DNA from: a virus
DNA length: 26,261 bases
Reading direction: 5' to 3' (one strand)
Virus record (IMG/VR): IMGVR_UViG_3300023235_000115
Coordinates: 1 to 26,261 of that record
Shown: piece by piece, positions 23,241 to 26,261 of the stretch
Layout of the letters: every line of letters starts with the position of its first letter
Numbering within the stretch: the stretch's first letter is position 1
Notes under the pieces: generated by a model
The model's input: only the letters and a program-made list of their open reading frames with translations
What the model was told of the DNA's origin: nothing
The model's database searches: none
Position numbers and translations under genes: made by a program

Positions 23241-24188
23241 TTAAAATCCCATTATTTTAGGTACAAATGTTAGTGCAGCTAAATATTCTTGTGTTAAATT
23301 TGCTGCAGTGCTAAATCCACCACAGTTTAACCCAGCTGTAGTAGTTCCTATGTTACCAGAAGAACCTCCAGTATTTTGAATTAAACTATCAGAACCAGAC
23401 CAAGCTGTCCCATTATATTCAGATGAATCTGTATTAGTCGTGCCACCAGAACCTCCAATTCTTAATCCTGCTGTCTGAGTTCCTGCCCCTGCTAAGTAAA
23501 TTGATGCTGTTGCCATACTTCCACCTGTTGACCAAGCTGTTCCATTGTATTCTTCAGTAAGAGTTCTTTTGGTATTCCCATCCGGAGAACCTCCGAAATT
23601 TAGACCTGCAGAAGAACTTGCCCCACAAGCTGCTAAGTTCCAACGACCCTCTGATGAATTTCCACCAGAAGACCAAGATGTTCCATTGTATTCTTCTGTT
23701 CGGTTTTTTGCTCCACTATTATAACCACAAACTGCGAAAGCAGAAGTTTGTGTTCCGCCGCTCGCTCCTCCTATAACTCCTGTTGTTAAAGTTCCCCCAC
23801 TAGCCCAAGATGTCCCTCCATATTCTTCTGATGTAGTAGAATATGAACCTGTAATAGCCAGACCAGCTGTTTGGGTTCCTGCTCCTGTTGTATATGACCT
23901 AGCAGTAGATAAACTTCCACCAGATGCCCAACTTGCCCCATTATATTCTTCTGTTGTAGTCTGTTGGCTTTCTCCTCCCGGTATTTTTCCTCCAAAATAC
24001 AGACCCGCAGTTTGAGTTCCTGCTCCACCTAATACTTCTCTACTGTTATTCATATTACCACCAGAAGCCCATGTCCCGAGTAAAAATAAAAATGGTAAAT
24101 CAATACCTAATTTATTTGCAATAAAAAAAATAGGTAATATTAATAATTTTTGATTTTTATTTATATAATTTATTATTTGTTTAACCAT
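23241..24188 (-). CDS. Kelch-like six-bladed propeller protein with hydrophobic N-terminus
   Basis: After a hydrophobic N-terminus (14-38), residues 40-315 form six repeats of about 45 residues. Each has the pattern W-x-S-G-G (or similar), then G-A-G-T-Q-T-A-G-L (intact or partly kept) with G-G, and an E-Y-N-G ending. This is a Kelch-type beta-propeller signature familiar from environmental phage proteins. Propellers of this type usually bind a glycan or protein ligand, so an adsorption role is likely. The hydrophobic lead-in is unusual for a soluble virion protein and could be a membrane anchor. It overlaps the small gene upstream by 8 bp. Confidence 0.75.
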   Translation of the reverse strand: MVKQIINYINKNQKLLILPIFFIANKLGIDLPFLFLLGTWASGGNMNNSREVLGGAGTQTAGLYFGGKIPGGESQQTTTEEYNGASWASGGSLSTARSYTTGAGTQTAGLAITGSYSTTSEEYGGTSWASGGTLTTGVIGGASGGTQTSAFAVCGYNSGAKNRTEEYNGTSWSSGGNSSEGRWNLAACGASSSAGLNFGGSPDGNTKRTLTEEYNGTAWSTGGSMATASIYLAGAGTQTAGLRIGGSGGTTNTDSSEYNGTAWSGSDSLIQNTGGSSGNIGTTTAGLNCGGFSTAANLTQEYLAALTFVPKIMGF

Positions 24189-24429
24189 AAATTTTCTTTA
24201 ACTCTAAATGTTTTTCTTTTTCTTTATCTTTAAAAATTATTTTTTCTGCTTTAAAATTTTTTTCTGTAATTTCAACACCTTTGTTTTTCTTTCTCCAATC
24301 TTTAATATCATTTTCATCACCCTCTAAAATATTAATACCATCAAAACAATTAAAAGATAACCCATTCTCTTTTTCTTGATGAGTTATAAATCCCTTCCCA
24401 CTCCATTCTGCTTTAATGTATTTAATCAT
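24181..24429 (-). CDS. Small hypothetical protein
   Basis: An 82-residue acidic-then-basic protein. The N-terminal half (1-45) has aromatic and Gly spacing that suggests a small beta fold (IKAEWSGKGF, LSFNCFDGINIL), and the second half is a Lys/Glu helix. No motif is recognised. Its start overlaps the previous gene by 4 bp (ATGA-type) and its end overlaps the Kelch gene by 8 bp, so translation is probably coupled. Confidence 0.5.
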   Translation of the reverse strand: MIKYIKAEWSGKGFITHQEKENGLSFNCFDGINILEGDENDIKDWRKKNKGVEITEKNFKAEKIIFKDKEKEKHLELKKIYG

Positions 24430-25133
24430 ATTTTATATTCCTTTTTAATTTTATCAACAACTTCTTCAGAATAATTTTCTAATACTTTATTAATTAAATC
24501 ATTTTCAATACAAGTTAAAATACCTGATCTTAACTGTCCTAATAAATTTTGTCTTTCTGCTGGACTTCCATTTTCTCCCATCTGAATACTTTGATTTATC
24601 CACCTTTTTGTATACCCAATTAATTGACTATTATTTACTTCATTCAAATCTTCTTTAGACATGTTTTCTGCTTCCCTTTCTTTAATTTCTGACCATGCTT
24701 TTAATTCTCTAATCCTGTCTTTTGCTGTTTTTTCTTGTGTTTTAGATATAAATATTTTTTTATCAATTTCAATTCTAATTAATTCTTTTTTTAGTTCATC
24801 TTTTTCTTTATTTATATCTCTTTCCTTTATTTTAATTTCAACTATATTTTTTCTATAATCATAAGACAACATAACCAATGCTTCAAACATAACATTTTGC
24901 TCCCTAACTGACTGCCAATATTTCAATGCTGGAGTTGGGAATTTTAAATCATTCAAGACAGATACTTCCATTTCTGTTCTAGTCCTAAACACTTGGGATT
25001 TAATAAATGTTTCTTTTAATTCTCCTTTAAGTGGTTCTAAAACATCTAAATCCATTTTTGTTAAAATTTCTGAATTAGAAATGATACCAAAAGGTGTTTC
25101 ATCGTATTCTGCTTTTTTTATATTTTTTCCCAT
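24426..25133 (-). CDS. Coiled-coil phage protein, unknown function
   Basis: The 235-residue protein starts with a mixed region (1-90, containing K-Y-W-Q-S-V-R-E-Q at 71-79). It then has a long Lys/Glu coiled coil (about 93-158) and ends with a helical segment (165-235). The K-Y-W-x-x-V-R-E-Q stretch resembles unnamed phage structural-region proteins, but I cannot give a function. It lies directly downstream of the collagen-like fibre gene (5 bp gap), so it may be a fibre chaperone or assembly factor; that is a guess from position. Confidence 0.5.
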   Translation of the reverse strand: MGKNIKKAEYDETPFGIISNSEILTKMDLDVLEPLKGELKETFIKSQVFRTRTEMEVSVLNDLKFPTPALKYWQSVREQNVMFEALVMLSYDYRKNIVEIKIKERDINKEKDELKKELIRIEIDKKIFISKTQEKTAKDRIRELKAWSEIKEREAENMSKEDLNEVNNSQLIGYTKRWINQSIQMGENGSPAERQNLLGQLRSGILTCIENDLINKVLENYSEEVVDKIKKEYKI

Positions 25134-25138
25134 AATAA

Positions 25139-26261
25139 TTATTCTCTAACAGCTATATAAACTGTTAATCCTTTAGCAGCTGTTGTATGGATCGTATCAA
25201 CATCAATTGTAAGAATATCACCAACTGCTAAAGTTGTATCTGTTAAATCTGGTTGAGTAGCTCCTGTGGTTGAAGTCTTTTCTGTAGAATCAATATCTAA
25301 TTTATTTGTGGTCATTATTGAAGTTCCTCCTAAACTAACATCCACTACCATAGTTCCTGTAGTTCCTGCCGTTGAATTAGTTGCATAAATATAAAATGGT
25401 GCTGAATCACTCTGAAGAATCGTACCAGCAATTGGCGATAACCAGTCACCTCCTATATTTGAAGCCACTTCACAATCTGTTCCTGCTTCAACTAAATTAA
25501 ATACCAACCATCTAATATTTGCTTCTGAAGCTGTATATTGATCTGGAGCAATTGCTTTTGCTGCTTCAGTTCCTGTATTAATTTCAGCTGCAGATGCAAA
25601 TGAAGGAGTAGCTCCTGTATATCCTGTATATCCTGTGAACCCAGTATATCCTGTAAAGTTTCCAGCACCAGTATATCCTGTATAACCCGTTGGACCTGTT
25701 GCCCCCGCGGCACCATCTCCTCCGTCAGGACCTGTGTAACCAGTGTAACCTGTAAAGTTTCCGGCTCCTGTATATCCTGTATAACCAGTTGGACCAGTGT
25801 AACCAGTGAAATTACCGGGACCTGTATATCCTGTATATCCTGTTGGACCGTCAGGACCAGTGTACCCTGTAAAGTTACCGGGACCTGTATATCCTGTATA
25901 ACCAGTTGGACCGTCAGGACCTGTTGGACCAGTCACTGTTGAATCAGCTCCTGAATATCCTGTATATCCTGTGTAACCAGTAGCTCCAGTTGGTCCGATT
26001 GGACCAGTGTAACCTGTAGCTCCAGTTTCAGCTGCAACTCCTTCAGGACCTGTATATCCTGTCGGACCAGTTGGACCTGTATATCCTGTGAAATTACCGG
26101 GACCTGTATACCCTGTATAGCCAGTTGGTCCGATTGGACCGTCATTACCAATCCACCCAGTTTCTCCTGTATATCCTGTATATCCTGTTGCTCCTGTTGG
26201 ACCAATTGGACCAGTATACCCAGTTGGACCAACCACTGTTGAATCAGCTCCTGAATCTCCT
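25139..26261 (-). CDS. Collagen-like fibre protein with beta-rich head, 5' end outside window
   Basis: The frame is open to the right edge; an in-frame GTG at 26236 lies inside the collagen region and is not a convincing start, so the N-terminus is missing. Visible residues comprise a G-X-Y stalk of more than 200 residues followed by a 156-residue C-terminal domain. That domain starts near [11 protein letters not shown] and has the look of a trimeric fibre head ([15 protein letters not shown]). The stalk contains five G-N-F-T-G-Y-T-G modules that interrupt the triplet period. It is related to the collagen gene at 17970. Collagen stalks of this kind usually project from virions; the head probably binds a receptor. 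Confidence 0.85.
   Translation of the reverse strand, partial: GDSGADSTVVGPTGYTGPIGPTGATGYTGYTGETGWIGNDGPIGPTGYTGYTGPGNFTGYTGPTGPTGYTGPEGVAAETGATGYTGPIGPTGATGYTGYTGYSGADSTVTGPTGPDGPTGYTGYTGPGNFTGYTGPDGPTGYTGYTGPGNFTGYTGPTGYTGYTGAGNFTGYTGYTGPDGGDGAAGATGPTGYTGYTGAGNFTGYTGFTGYTGYTGATPSFASAAEINTGTEAAKAIAPDQYTASEANIRWLVFNLVEAGTDCEVASNIGGDWLSPIAGTILQSDSAPFYIYATNSTAGTTGTMVVDVSLGGTSIMTTNKLDIDSTEKTSTTGATQPDLTDTTLAVGDILTIDVDTIHTTAAKGLTVYIAVRE
25610..26261 (-). repeat. Collagen-coding tandem repeats, extending beyond window
   Basis: Dense 9-bp-periodic coding repeats (CCTGTATATCCTGT, GGACCTGTATATCC and variants on the plus strand) encode the stalk. Blocks containing AAGTTTCC or AAATTACCGGG code for the G-N-F-T modules. 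Similar repeats are at 18210-18695. This is a coding tandem repeat, not a CRISPR array: there are no unique spacers. Confidence 0.85.

Noticed and set aside
26234-26236. GTG start of the right-hand collagen gene
   Set aside because: Upstream codons to the edge continue the collagen pattern (GDSGADST), so the gene extends out of the window.
25610-26261. Short tandem repeats resembling a CRISPR or satellite array
   Set aside because: The repeats are 9-bp-periodic, in frame, and encode collagen G-X-Y units; no distinct spacers exist.

Overview
This window looks like part of a tailed double-stranded DNA phage genome (Caudoviricetes, probably podovirus-like), recovered as a fragment; a phage contig from metagenomic data would fit. 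The DNA is AT-rich, densely packed and uses the standard bacterial code, with real TAA, TAG and TGA stops. The layout is two convergent blocks. Bases 1-10035 are read on the plus strand and carry small early and DNA-metabolism genes. Bases 10253-26261 are read on the minus strand and carry virion, adsorption, lysis and glycosylation genes. A strong two-way terminator hairpin at 10192-10243 separates them. No terminase, portal, major capsid protein, DNA polymerase or integrase is visible; the head genes are expected to the right, upstream in the late operon.

Plus-strand block, left to right: the end of a Cys-rich protein; a small coiled-coil protein; a two-zinc-finger protein with a MucR/Ros-like finger; an intergenic region with two DnaA-box-like sequences, a near-consensus sigma70 promoter (TTGCAA, 17 bp, TATAAT) and a leader hairpin; a likely single-strand DNA-binding protein; a small SAM methyltransferase; an endonuclease VII-type HNH gene; an AEP primase/SF3 (D5-like) helicase; and an SF2 helicase. 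A second DnaA-box-plus-promoter unit follows. It drives a PD-(D/E)XK (RecU-like) protein, a small membrane protein, a ribbon-helix-helix protein, several unknown phage proteins, a RecB/Cas4-like PD-(D/E)XK nuclease, an HNH-AP2 endonuclease and two tiny unknown genes. Together these can prime and unwind DNA, coat single strands, and resect and resolve recombination intermediates. Two selfish endonuclease genes sit among them.

Minus-strand block, in transcription order (right to left): a collagen-like fibre cut by the window edge; a coiled-coil protein; a small unknown; a Kelch-type repeat protein with a hydrophobic N-terminus; a small membrane protein or lipoprotein; a GT2-TPR-GT2 double glycosyltransferase; an M23 endopeptidase; a holin-like protein; a connector-like protein; a second collagen-like fibre; a tail-nozzle/stabilisation-like protein; a fibre/spike protein; and three probable internal (ejection) proteins, the first with a peptidoglycan-binding domain. 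The last three have their own predicted promoter.

A strong feature throughout is the absence of Shine-Dalgarno sequences. Starts instead sit behind A/T-only stretches (often AATTATG or AATAAATAAT), and the 6646 gene is predicted to be transcribed essentially leaderless. The promoters look like ordinary sigma70 ones, not the TAnnTTTG type of Bacteroidota, so the host cannot be named from this window. Family calls are from reading motifs by eye and were not checked against databases.
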